From Lachnospiraceae bacterium (GTDB lineage Bacteria > Bacillota > Clostridia > Lachnospirales > Lachnospiraceae), in the NCBI GenBank assembly GCA_014804795.1, contig JAAUZC010000020.1:1-64000 (forward strand): a stretch of DNA of 64,000 nucleotides. The letters are read 5' to 3'. The notes below the pieces were generated by a model that had not been told where the DNA came from, searched no databases, and saw only the letters and a program-made list of their open reading frames with translations. Each line of letters starts with the position of its first letter. Positions within the stretch are counted from its first letter, which is position 1. Positions 56,680 to 64,000 of this stretch are shown piece by piece. A program made the position numbers and the translations under genes.

Positions 56680-58128
56680 TTAATTTTCATCATCAAACGT
56701 AATACTGTCAATGATCTCCTGAAACAGGATATCGGCCTCCTCCATATAATCTTCATATATAATAAAATCGAGATCCACATAAACCGTACCGTTCCAGACG
56801 CATACATAGCGTTCATAATAAGTCCCGCCGTCATTGCTCTGAAGCATGGCAATGGCATCTATGGCCGGATTGCCGTCAATCGATATTTCATCTACCACAT
56901 ATCCCTGATTTCCCAGGTTTTCATAAAGACTCTGCAGTTCCCCGGCATCATCGGAATCATAAGGCGTTATATAAAGTATCGCCATATCCCACGGATTTGC
57001 ATCCTCATAACGAGAATACGCATTATAGCCATCCCCTTCCTCATTTTCTATAATATCCCACAAGTAAGGAATGGAGAGAGTCATTCCCAGTTCCTCCACA
57101 TAACGACTCGTCATAACCGGTGCCGGTATGGGTCTTTCCTGATTCATCGCTTCATCCAGTTCTCTCTGCGTTATCACGATTGCAGAGCCGGAATCGGTAT
57201 CCTCCACAATTTTCTGTGCCACAACCCTTGTTGCAGGTCCCAATACAGAGAAATGATCCGCCCCTTCGATAACATAGCAGTGTATGTTGTTATTCTCGGA
57301 AGCCTCTTCCATTCTCTCCAGATTTTTCGAATTACCGTCTCTTCCCTCAATCAGGAAGGTAGGACTTTTTACATTGTCCAGCCAGTAGATCGGTGAACGC
57401 ATGATATACTCGTCCTCATTATCCGTATCAAAAGTGAACTGGCTGTTGTTGTGATATTTTATCTCATCTACCGCTCCAAAGCAGAATACCGCCCTGAATT
57501 TATCCGTGTACTCGGACGCAAGCAGCGCTCTTGTGCCGCCTGTACTGTGACCGCCCAGATAAATGCGCTCGGAATCCACATACGGCAGAGAAGCGGCATA
57601 CTCATAGGCGGATATGATATCATCCACTTCGCCAAACAACGTCTCATAATAACCGGGATTTCCGCTGCCGCCCCGGAAAGAGGGATACATCGTCAAAATT
57701 CCTGCCTGCCAGAAAGCCGACCCGGTCTGATCATCATCCCATTCCGGATAAACCCACGGAAAGTCATCAATGCCGTTGCCCCAGCCGCCGACTACCCATA
57801 TGATCAGAGGATGCTTTTCGCCATCGCCTGGATCGCTGGATACATATGCCGCCAGGTCTCCCACTTCAGATGAATAAGAAACCAGATCAAAAACCCCTTC
57901 CGGCGGCTCCGGTATGGAATAATCATCATTTTCCTTCTTCGCCAGCGTGGTGGTAAAAGCATCATGGGCCTCAGCGAAGCTGACAGAAGTGTCAATATTG
58001 GAATCGGCCACGGCGTCTTTACTTGAAAAACTTTTCTGTTCCCGCGCCGCTCCGCAGGCCGCCGTGAGAGACATTATCAAAATCATAAAAAATAATACAA
58101 CCGCTTTTCCAACTGTTTTTTTGCTCAT
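56680..58128 (-). CDS. Lipoprotein alpha/beta hydrolase (prolyl-oligopeptidase/dienelactone-hydrolase-like) with extra C-terminal domain
   Basis: Lipobox MSLTAACG; nucleophile elbow YLGGHSTGGTRALL; HF near GADHFSVLGP. Confidence 0.85.
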   Translation of the reverse strand: MSKKTVGKAVVLFFMILIMSLTAACGAAREQKSFSSKDAVADSNIDTSVSFAEAHDAFTTTLAKKENDDYSIPEPPEGVFDLVSYSSEVGDLAAYVSSDPGDGEKHPLIIWVVGGWGNGIDDFPWVYPEWDDDQTGSAFWQAGILTMYPSFRGGSGNPGYYETLFGEVDDIISAYEYAASLPYVDSERIYLGGHSTGGTRALLASEYTDKFRAVFCFGAVDEIKYHNNSQFTFDTDNEDEYIMRSPIYWLDNVKSPTFLIEGRDGNSKNLERMEEASENNNIHCYVIEGADHFSVLGPATRVVAQKIVEDTDSGSAIVITQRELDEAMNQERPIPAPVMTSRYVEELGMTLSIPYLWDIIENEEGDGYNAYSRYEDANPWDMAILYITPYDSDDAGELQSLYENLGNQGYVVDEISIDGNPAIDAIAMLQSNDGGTYYERYVCVWNGTVYVDLDFIIYEDYMEEADILFQEIIDSITFDDEN

Positions 58129-58250
58129 AAAACAATCTCCTTTGTCCGTATTGTTCTTGACCAGATTATATCATCTAAATACGTCAATGTCATTATAATT
58201 TTCAAGCACCTTGACATATCTGAACTGTTTTAAAATTTCTTCTTGACATA

Positions 58251-58288
58251 TATAGATATCCGATATATTATATAGATATCCGATATAT
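58251..58288 (+). promoter_or_regulatory. Tandem operator-like repeats at the padR promoter
   Basis: tatagatatccgatatat twice (58251-58268, 58271-58288), immediately after TTGACA (58243-58248). Confidence 0.6.
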
Positions 58289-58331
58289 CGAACATCTACG
58301 CAAACAATCAAACAATACAGGAGGAATAAAA

Positions 58332-58661
58332 ATGGCTATTGATAAAAGTCTGGTTTCCGGCAGTACCACCATGTTGCTGCTCAAACTCTTATCCGAAAAA
58401 GACATGTACGGCTATGAAATGATCGAGGAACTGAAAAAGCGTTCAGAAAATGTTTTTGCTCTGAAAGCAGGTACTTTATACCCGCTGCTTCACGGATTGG
58501 AAGATAAAGGTCTCCTGACCTGTTATGAACAGGAGACACAGGGCAAAGTGCGCAAGTATTATTCCATTACGGGAAAAGGCAGAAAAGAACTGAATGAACG
58601 CAAAAAATCCTGGCAGGAATATTCCCATGCCGTAGCCAGTGTTCTCTGCTGCGAGGCATAA
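58332..58661 (+). CDS. PadR family transcriptional regulator
   Basis: LLLLKLLSEKDMYGYEMIEELKKRSENVFALKAGTLYPLLHGLEDKGLLTCYEQETQGKVRKYYSITGKGRKEL. Confidence 0.94.
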   Translation: MAIDKSLVSGSTTMLLLKLLSEKDMYGYEMIEELKKRSENVFALKAGTLYPLLHGLEDKGLLTCYEQETQGKVRKYYSITGKGRKELNERKKSWQEYSHAVASVLCCEA

Positions 58662-58674
58662 AAAGGAGGTTTCC

Positions 58675-60039
58675 ATGGACAGAACAGAATATTTAAACAC
58701 TTTAACAGAACAGATTCAAAATAAAAATGCAAAGAAATTGGTACTGGAAGAAATCATCGCCCATATCGAAGATCAGAAAGAGGCTTATCTTCTGGATGGA
58801 AAAAATGAAGCGGAAGCGGAAGAACTCGCCGTGAAAGAAATGGGAAACCCGATAGACACCGGCGCCAGACTCAATAAAATACACCGCCCGAAAACAGATA
58901 TATGGATGCTGCTTGTCATGGTCGTTTTGACATTGATCGGTATTATCATGCAGTCCATTATCTGTTCCGGATTTGACAACTTCACTGTTGCAAACAGCTA
59001 TCATATCAATACGATTCTTTTTAATCTGACAGGTTTTGCCCTTATGCTGGCTGTTTATTTTGCAGATTACCGCATTCTCGGAAAATATGTATGGTATATC
59101 TATGGTGTCTATCTCATAGCCGCTGTGGTCTTACCGCATATCCCGCCGTACTATGAGTATTCACACCACTGGCAGCTGGGACAGACCCTGAGCATACTGT
59201 TTGTCCCTCTGTTTGCGGTGCTATGCTATCAATTCAGAGGAGAAAAAGGAAAAGGTATCATCAAGGCCATCGGTCTGCTTTTCCTCAATATGCTTCTTCT
59301 GCTGCTTTTCGGTTACTATACTTCCGCTGCGATGATCCTTGCTTTCATGGCCTGCCTGATCACTCTGTGCGGAGCGGCGTTTAAAGGAATCTTCGGGGGC
59401 AGAAAAAAACTGCAGACAGGTCTGCTGCTTGCTTTTATCATAGGCGTCCCCACCCTGTTTTTCGGAGATGTGCTGTTATTTAACGGACGTTTTCTGTTTC
59501 TTGCAGAATATCAGATCAGGCGCATACAGGTGATGCTCCATCCCGCCGCCTTCGCAAGTGAAGCCGGATATCAGACCCTGTTAGTGCGAAACCAGCTCTC
59601 GGAGGCCTCCTTCTTCGGCGGCGGAAGCGTCGGAAAAGTCGGCGAACTGTCCGGCGCCTGGTGCGACTACGTGTTGATCTGCCTGACCGCTTATTTCGGT
59701 CTTTTCATTGCCCTCGCCGTGGTGCTTATCATCGCTGCTTATTTTATACGCTCTCTCCATATTTCTTTTATACAGAGCAACCGCCTGGGCTTTTTGTTAG
59801 GTATTTCCTGCAGCAGCATCCTGATCCTTAAGACCATTGTCTATGTGGCCATGAATTTCGGTGTTGGGCTCACGGTAAGTATCGATATGCCGTTTTTAAC
59901 ATACGGACTGCACTGTACGCTGATCAATTTCCTGTTTATGGGAATGATTCTCTCAGTGTACCGGAATACAAATATATTGCCCGAATACAATGACACGCCG
60001 CACTTCCGGCTGAGATTTGAAAAGATATCCAATAAGTAA
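58675..60039 (+). CDS. FtsW/RodA/SpoVE-like (SEDS) membrane protein with N-terminal permease-prefix/HAAS-like domain
   Basis: N-terminus MDRTEYLNTLTEQIQNKNAKKLVLEEIIAHIEDQKEAYLLDGKNEAEAEELAVKEMG; ~10 TM SEDS-like core (EYQIRRIQVMLHP, YQTLLVRNQLSEASFFGGGSVG, WCDYVL). Confidence 0.82.
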   Translation: MDRTEYLNTLTEQIQNKNAKKLVLEEIIAHIEDQKEAYLLDGKNEAEAEELAVKEMGNPIDTGARLNKIHRPKTDIWMLLVMVVLTLIGIIMQSIICSGFDNFTVANSYHINTILFNLTGFALMLAVYFADYRILGKYVWYIYGVYLIAAVVLPHIPPYYEYSHHWQLGQTLSILFVPLFAVLCYQFRGEKGKGIIKAIGLLFLNMLLLLLFGYYTSAAMILAFMACLITLCGAAFKGIFGGRKKLQTGLLLAFIIGVPTLFFGDVLLFNGRFLFLAEYQIRRIQVMLHPAAFASEAGYQTLLVRNQLSEASFFGGGSVGKVGELSGAWCDYVLICLTAYFGLFIALAVVLIIAAYFIRSLHISFIQSNRLGFLLGISCSSILILKTIVYVAMNFGVGLTVSIDMPFLTYGLHCTLINFLFMGMILSVYRNTNILPEYNDTPHFRLRFEKISNK

Positions 60040-60081
60040 AAAGAAAGCGCTTATCTGAGATAGTTTCAATCTTTACACTTA

Positions 60082-60117
60082 TATCAGGGGCTGACGCGAA
60101 AGTAGCAGCCCCTGATA
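60082..60117. terminator. Bidirectional terminator hairpin
   Basis: tatcaggggctg-acgcgaaagtag-cagcccctgata. Confidence 0.8.
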
Positions 60118-60122
60118 ATATC

Positions 60123-60329
60123 CTATTCGCAGGATACTTCGCCGGTTCTTCCATAGAATGTCAGAAGATACAGCCCGCAAATACCCACTACAGCATAAAT
60201 TGTCCGCGCTATCCAGCCGATTCCGAATAAGGATTCCACCAGATTGAATCTGAAAAACCCGATAAGTCCCCAGTTTACAGCGCCGATAATGCCGATTGTG
60301 AGTGCTATTATATTCAATGTTTTATTCAT
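60123..60329 (-). CDS. DUF378 family small membrane protein
   Basis: MNKTLNIIALTIGIIGAVNWGLIGFFRFNLVESLFG...ARTIYAVVGICGLYLL. Confidence 0.88.
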   Translation of the reverse strand: MNKTLNIIALTIGIIGAVNWGLIGFFRFNLVESLFGIGWIARTIYAVVGICGLYLLTFYGRTGEVSCE

Positions 60330-60568
60330 AATAATACCTCCTCTGTCTTCATTTTAAGTTTCATTTGACACATAATATGTCACTTTTTAAAATCCCCTTA
60401 ACTCATGAAATTTATTCTTTTTTGCTTCAGATGGTTAAAGCTGCTTTTGGAGGCAGTTATTACAAAAAATAAAATTTTAACGGTTAGCGCAAAAATTTTA
60501 AAAAAGTACTTGCATTTTTTCGAAATGTGTAATAAGATATCTAAGTGCAAAACACATAACTACATCAT

Positions 60569-60640
60569 GGCTGATTGGTCAAGCGGTCAAGACGCCGCCC
60601 TCTCACGGCGGAAACAGGGGTTCGATTCCCCTATCAGCTG
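60569..60640 (+). tRNA. tRNA-Glu (anticodon CTC)
   Basis: Cloverleaf by eye: acceptor ggctgat/atcagct, anticodon arm ccgcc-ctctcac-ggcgg, T arm aggggttcgattcccct; no encoded CCA. Confidence 0.92.
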
Positions 60641-60739
60641 CGACTGTTTATAACAGCCCAACCCTAAGAATGCTGAAAAATTAAGTTTTTTTGGCATTTT
60701 ATTTTTTATCAGAATATTACAAAAAAATGGCAAAATAGG

Positions 60740-60767
60740 TTGACTAACAGAAAATTTGTGCTATAAT
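60740..60767 (+). promoter_or_regulatory. Promoter upstream of rpsU
   Basis: TTGACT-16-TATAAT with extended -10 (TGCTATAAT). Confidence 0.7.
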
Positions 60768-60875
60768 ATTTAAAGTATATAAGGCGGATGGTGCTTTGCA
60801 TATCGGTTTTATATATGAGAATAACCCATTCAGTCGTAAGAGTTGAAGGGACTGAAGGGAGGTCAGGGTGATTTA

Positions 60876-61052
60876 ATGTCTAACGTTATCGTAAAAGAAA
60901 ATGAATCTTTGGACAGCGCATTACGCCGCTTTAAAAGAAGCTGCGCTAAAGCTGGTATTCAGCAGGAGATCCGTAAAAGAGAACATTACGAGAAACCCAG
61001 CGTAAGGCGTAAGAAAAAATCCGAAGCAGCAAGAAAACGGAAATACAATTAA
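60876..61052 (+). CDS. rpsU: 30S ribosomal protein S21
   Basis: [58 protein letters not shown]. Confidence 0.96.
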   Translation: MSNVIVKENESLDSALRRFKRSCAKAGIQQEIRKREHYEKPSVRRKKKSEAARKRKYN

Positions 61053-61062
61053 TTCAAATATT

Positions 61063-61104
61063 AAACTGCTACCACATGAAATGCTTCATATGGCAGCAGT
61101 TTTT
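61063..61104. terminator. Bidirectional terminator hairpin
   Basis: aaactgctaccacatgaa-atgc-ttcatatggcagcagtttt. Confidence 0.8.
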
Positions 61105-61109
61105 ATTTT

Positions 61110-61772
61110 TTACTCTTCTGCCGCTTCGGTTTCCTCATCTTCCGATTTTACTAATTGCTTCAGTTTATCAAATACGCACCGCAAAACCAGGGATTGCAGA
61201 GAAGCTACTGCCGCAAAACCTATGAACAGCCAGACGATAAAGCCGATCACAAGCGTCTGTGCTGTCAAAAATGTCACGATAACCGGTGCTATTGTTATGA
61301 CAAGGAGCAACGCCGTATACGGCAGTCTTGCAAATACCAGTATCACTGCATTTTTCAATGTATTTTTCACCGTATTTACAAACCTTGCCTGCAGTCCAAA
61401 AGCATAAATCATCGCACTGAAAAGCAGGCATGCCATAATCCCAAAAAGTACTCTGTAAAATGTCGCCAGATTATCCGACATCAGTTTCAGGGCGGAAAAA
61501 TCAATAATAAGTGCGATATCGGCCAAAAGAAAAATACTCCACAAAGCCGTACTCTGCTTCCAATTTTCCTTAAACGCTTTTAAATATCCTTTTACAATAT
61601 ATCCTTCTTCATTTTTTACTAACTTCAACGTAACCGAAAAAAGCGCCGTAGTGGAAGCTCCTATCGTAATGACCGGTACGGAACATACTAACCATAACAA
61701 ATTTAATATAACAAAATCAACAAGCCTGCTTATTCCCCGCACAATCGGATTATCTATCCAGTCAAAATTCAT
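61110..61772 (-). CDS. YesL/DUF624-like membrane protein
   Basis: MNFDWIDNPIVRGISRLVDFVILNLLWLVCSVPVITIGASTTALFSVTLKLVKNEEGYIVKGYLKAFKENWKQST. Confidence 0.88.
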   Translation of the reverse strand: MNFDWIDNPIVRGISRLVDFVILNLLWLVCSVPVITIGASTTALFSVTLKLVKNEEGYIVKGYLKAFKENWKQSTALWSIFLLADIALIIDFSALKLMSDNLATFYRVLFGIMACLLFSAMIYAFGLQARFVNTVKNTLKNAVILVFARLPYTALLLVITIAPVIVTFLTAQTLVIGFIVWLFIGFAAVASLQSLVLRCVFDKLKQLVKSEDEETEAAEE

Positions 61773-61787
61773 TTCTTTTTCTACCTT

Positions 61788-61923
61788 TCTTTTATGGCTA
61801 CTCCGCTTCGCTCCGAGCCAGTATAATATCTGACGATATTATATCATGTCTGCAAACAGACATGATATCTTTTATGGCTACTCCGCTTCGCTCCGAGCCA
61901 GTATAATATCTGACGATATTATA
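61788..61923. repeat. 56-bp direct repeat (period 80 bp) enclosing hairpins
   Basis: tcttttatggctactccgcttcgctccgagccagtataatatctgacgatattata at 61788-61843 and 61868-61923; the spacer is a palindrome (tcatgtctg-caaa-cagacatga). Confidence 0.9.
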
Positions 61924-61945
61924 CTATATTTCTTACACATAAGAA

Positions 61946-61978
61946 AAGCCCTCTTTACAATTTGCAAAGAAGGCTCTT
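61946..61978 (-). terminator. Terminator hairpin downstream of the 62009-62230 gene
   Basis: aagccctctttaca-att-tgcaaagaaggctctt. Confidence 0.7.
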
Positions 61979-62008
61979 AATTCTGTGATCAAACAGGTAA
62001 TACCTTAC

Positions 62009-62230
62009 TTATACTTTCGCCGCGCCTTTGATTATCATAACAATACCCACAATGATCAATACCGGAAATGCAATATAAAGTAATCCTGCGCATACAAGTC
62101 CGATCAGTATTACCGGCAGCAAAATAACCGTACAGATTAACTTCGCTATTCCCCAGGTTGCTTTCAGGCCAAATACAAACATCTTCCATACGACCCCTAT
62201 TAAAGCCACAAAAAATATGATCGTCAGCAT
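62009..62230 (-). CDS. Small hydrophobic membrane protein
   Basis: MLTIIFFVALIGVVWKMFVFGLKATWGIAKLICTVILLPVILIGLVCAGLLYIAFPVLIIVGIVMIIKGAAKV. Confidence 0.65.
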   Translation of the reverse strand: MLTIIFFVALIGVVWKMFVFGLKATWGIAKLICTVILLPVILIGLVCAGLLYIAFPVLIIVGIVMIIKGAAKV

Positions 62231-62272
62231 ATGACTGTCTCCTTCATCTGGTAATAAATCTTGAATCCCTAT

Positions 62273-64000
62273 CTACTTAATCTGGCCTTCCAGCACCTTC
62301 GCTGCTTCCGCTATCGCTGTGGAAATTCCATCCGGATTCTTTCCGCCTGCCTGTGCCATGTTCGGACGGCCGCCGCCGCCACCGCCTACAAAACCTGCGA
62401 TTCCTTTGATCAGATTGCCGGCATGAGCGCCCTTTTTCTGTGCTTCCCCGGTTGCCATCGCTACCAGATTGACTTTGCCGTCCTTAGCAGATGCCAACAC
62501 CACGACGCCTTCACCCAGCTTCTCTTTCAGCTGATCGCCCAAGTCACGCAGCCCGTTCATATCCACATCCGCCACGCTGACAGCTAAAAGTTTTACCCCT
62601 TTCACCTCTGCCACATTATCCATCACATCGCCAAGCGCCTCTTTTGCCGCCTTGCTCTTTAACGATTCATTTTCGCTCTGCAGCGCTTTCATATCCGCCA
62701 TTACATGTTTACACTTCTCTACAATGCCTGCCGGTGTTGTCTTTAACACTTTTGCCGCCTGATTTAACCGCTCTTCTATCTCTGCATAGTAGGAAAGCAC
62801 ATTGCTGCCGGTCAGCGCCTCTATCCTGCGGACACCCGCCGCCACACCGCTTTCGGAAATAATCTTAAACGCGGAAATCACACCGGTATCCTTTACATGA
62901 GTACCGCCGCAGAATTCTTTCGACTCGCCCATTTCCACGACACGAACCGTCTCCCCGTACTTTTCTCCGAACAATGCCATTGCGCCGGTCTTCTTCGCCT
63001 CTTCCACGGTCATGATCTTTGTCACAACCGGAACATTCGCCTCAATCTGTGCACTCACGAGTGCTTCCACTCTGGCAATCTCTTCCGTTGTCATAGCAGA
63101 GAAATGACTGAAGTCAAAACGCAGCCTGTCCGGATCATTATAGGAACCGGCCTGCTCTACATGCTCGCCCAGCACTTCCCTGAGCGCTTTCTGCAAAAGA
63201 TGTGTTGCACTGTGGTTTTTGCAGGTGTTCATCCTGCGGGTCTCATCCACATGGAGCGTTGCTTTGTCGCCGGTTTTCAGCATTCCCTTTGTCACTCTGC
63301 CGATATGGCCGACTTTGCCGCCAAGCAGTTTTACGGTATCTTCTACTGTAAACTCTCCCTCCGCCGTGGTGATCACGCCGTGATCTCCTGCCTGACCGCC
63401 CATCGTCGCATAGAAAGGAGTCTCTTTCACAAAAATCGTTCCTACTTCACCGTCTGTCAATGCATCCACAATTTCGGTTTCTGTCGTCATAACCGTAATG
63501 TCCGACTCATAAACCAGATTATCGTATCCGACAAATTCCGTTGTCACGGAAGGGTCAATAGACTCATAGACTGTAGCGTCAGCTCCCATGTAATTTGTCA
63601 CTTTACGTGCTTTGCGGGCTTTTTCTTTCTGCTGCTTCATGCAGCTCTGAAAACCCTCTTCCTCCACGCTAAAGCCTTTCTCCTCCAAAATCTCTTTTGT
63701 CAGATCAAGAGGAAAACCAAAAGTATCATAAAGCCTGAAAGCGTCTTCTCCTGCCAGCTCTTTCTTTCCTTCTTTTTCCAATGTCTCCATCATCTCACTC
63801 AGGATACTAAGCCCCTGATCGATCGTACTGTTGAATTTATTCTCTTCCTGGGTCAGTACATTCAAGATAAATGCTTTCTTTTCTTCCAACTCCGGATAAC
63901 CGTCCTTAGAACCCTCGATCACCGCTTCGGAAAGCCCTGCAAGGAATGTTCCCTGCACCCCTAACTTTCTGCCCTGGCGCGCCGCGCGTCTGATAATACG
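62273..64000 (-). CDS. alaS: Alanyl-tRNA synthetase (N-terminal part beyond the window)
   Basis: RLYDTFGFPLDLTKEILEE, NHSATHLLQKALREVLGEHVEQAGSY, ESGVAAGVRRIEALTG, GGGGGGRPNMAQAGG. The frame stays open to the window edge. Confidence 0.96.
   Translation of the reverse strand, partial: RIIRRAARQGRKLGVQGTFLAGLSEAVIEGSKDGYPELEEKKAFILNVLTQEENKFNSTIDQGLSILSEMMETLEKEGKKELAGEDAFRLYDTFGFPLDLTKEILEEKGFSVEEEGFQSCMKQQKEKARKARKVTNYMGADATVYESIDPSVTTEFVGYDNLVYESDITVMTTETEIVDALTDGEVGTIFVKETPFYATMGGQAGDHGVITTAEGEFTVEDTVKLLGGKVGHIGRVTKGMLKTGDKATLHVDETRRMNTCKNHSATHLLQKALREVLGEHVEQAGSYNDPDRLRFDFSHFSAMTTEEIARVEALVSAQIEANVPVVTKIMTVEEAKKTGAMALFGEKYGETVRVVEMGESKEFCGGTHVKDTGVISAFKIISESGVAAGVRRIEALTGSNVLSYYAEIEERLNQAAKVLKTTPAGIVEKCKHVMADMKALQSENESLKSKAAKEALGDVMDNVAEVKGVKLLAVSVADVDMNGLRDLGDQLKEKLGEGVVVLASAKDGKVNLVAMATGEAQKKGAHAGNLIKGIAGFVGGGGGGRPNMAQAGGKNPDGISTAIAEAAKVLEGQIK

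Noticed and set aside
60569-60640. Possible unusual tRNA because of a terminal G-U acceptor pair
   Set aside because: The rest of the cloverleaf is normal for tRNA-Glu; a single G-U end pair is not strong evidence of an atypical function.
60405-60653. 82-aa ORF across the tRNA gene
   Set aside because: Overlaps tRNA-Glu (60569-60640); the C-terminal part is translated tRNA.
62897-63964. 355-aa plus-strand ORF opposite alaS
   Set aside because: Antisense to the clear alaS gene; no domain features.
1-64000. CRISPR array, prophage, transposase or rRNA
   Set aside because: No regularly spaced identical direct repeats with unique spacers, no phage structural genes, no transposase motifs and no rRNA segments were found.

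Overview
This 64 kb window looks like chromosome from a Gram-positive Clostridia bacterium, probably Lachnospiraceae-like. That placement is inferred from gene content and codon style, not from a search. Most genes are on the minus strand. Housekeeping content: recJ, secDF, a SCIFF ranthipeptide with its radical-SAM maturase, metY, aspS, hisS, pnp, rpsO, the rimP-nusA-ylxR-ylxQ-infB-rbfA-nrnA-truB-ribF cluster, rpsU, one tRNA-Glu(CTC) and the 3' part of alaS. Accessory and regulatory content: a MORN-repeat membrane protein, a lipoprotein-anchored barnase-like RNase with a barstar-like inhibitor, a phosphorelay locus (two paralogous hybrid kinases, an Hpt protein and two HD-GYP-type response regulators), a sigma/ABC operon, a two-component/MacB-like ABC locus, a GrcA-like glycyl-radical spare part and a PadR/SEDS-like pair. 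The least explained signals are non-coding. (1) A promoter-linked structured repeat forms the probable 5' leader of a Na/Pi cotransporter gene (three 81-bp tandem modules), with a second copy at the left window edge. (2) A ~115-nt intercistronic repeat family starts at stop codons and ends at the next gene's start in three operons, with a compensatory base change in its closing stem. All calls come from reading the sequence and the supplied ORFs; no database search or folding program was run.
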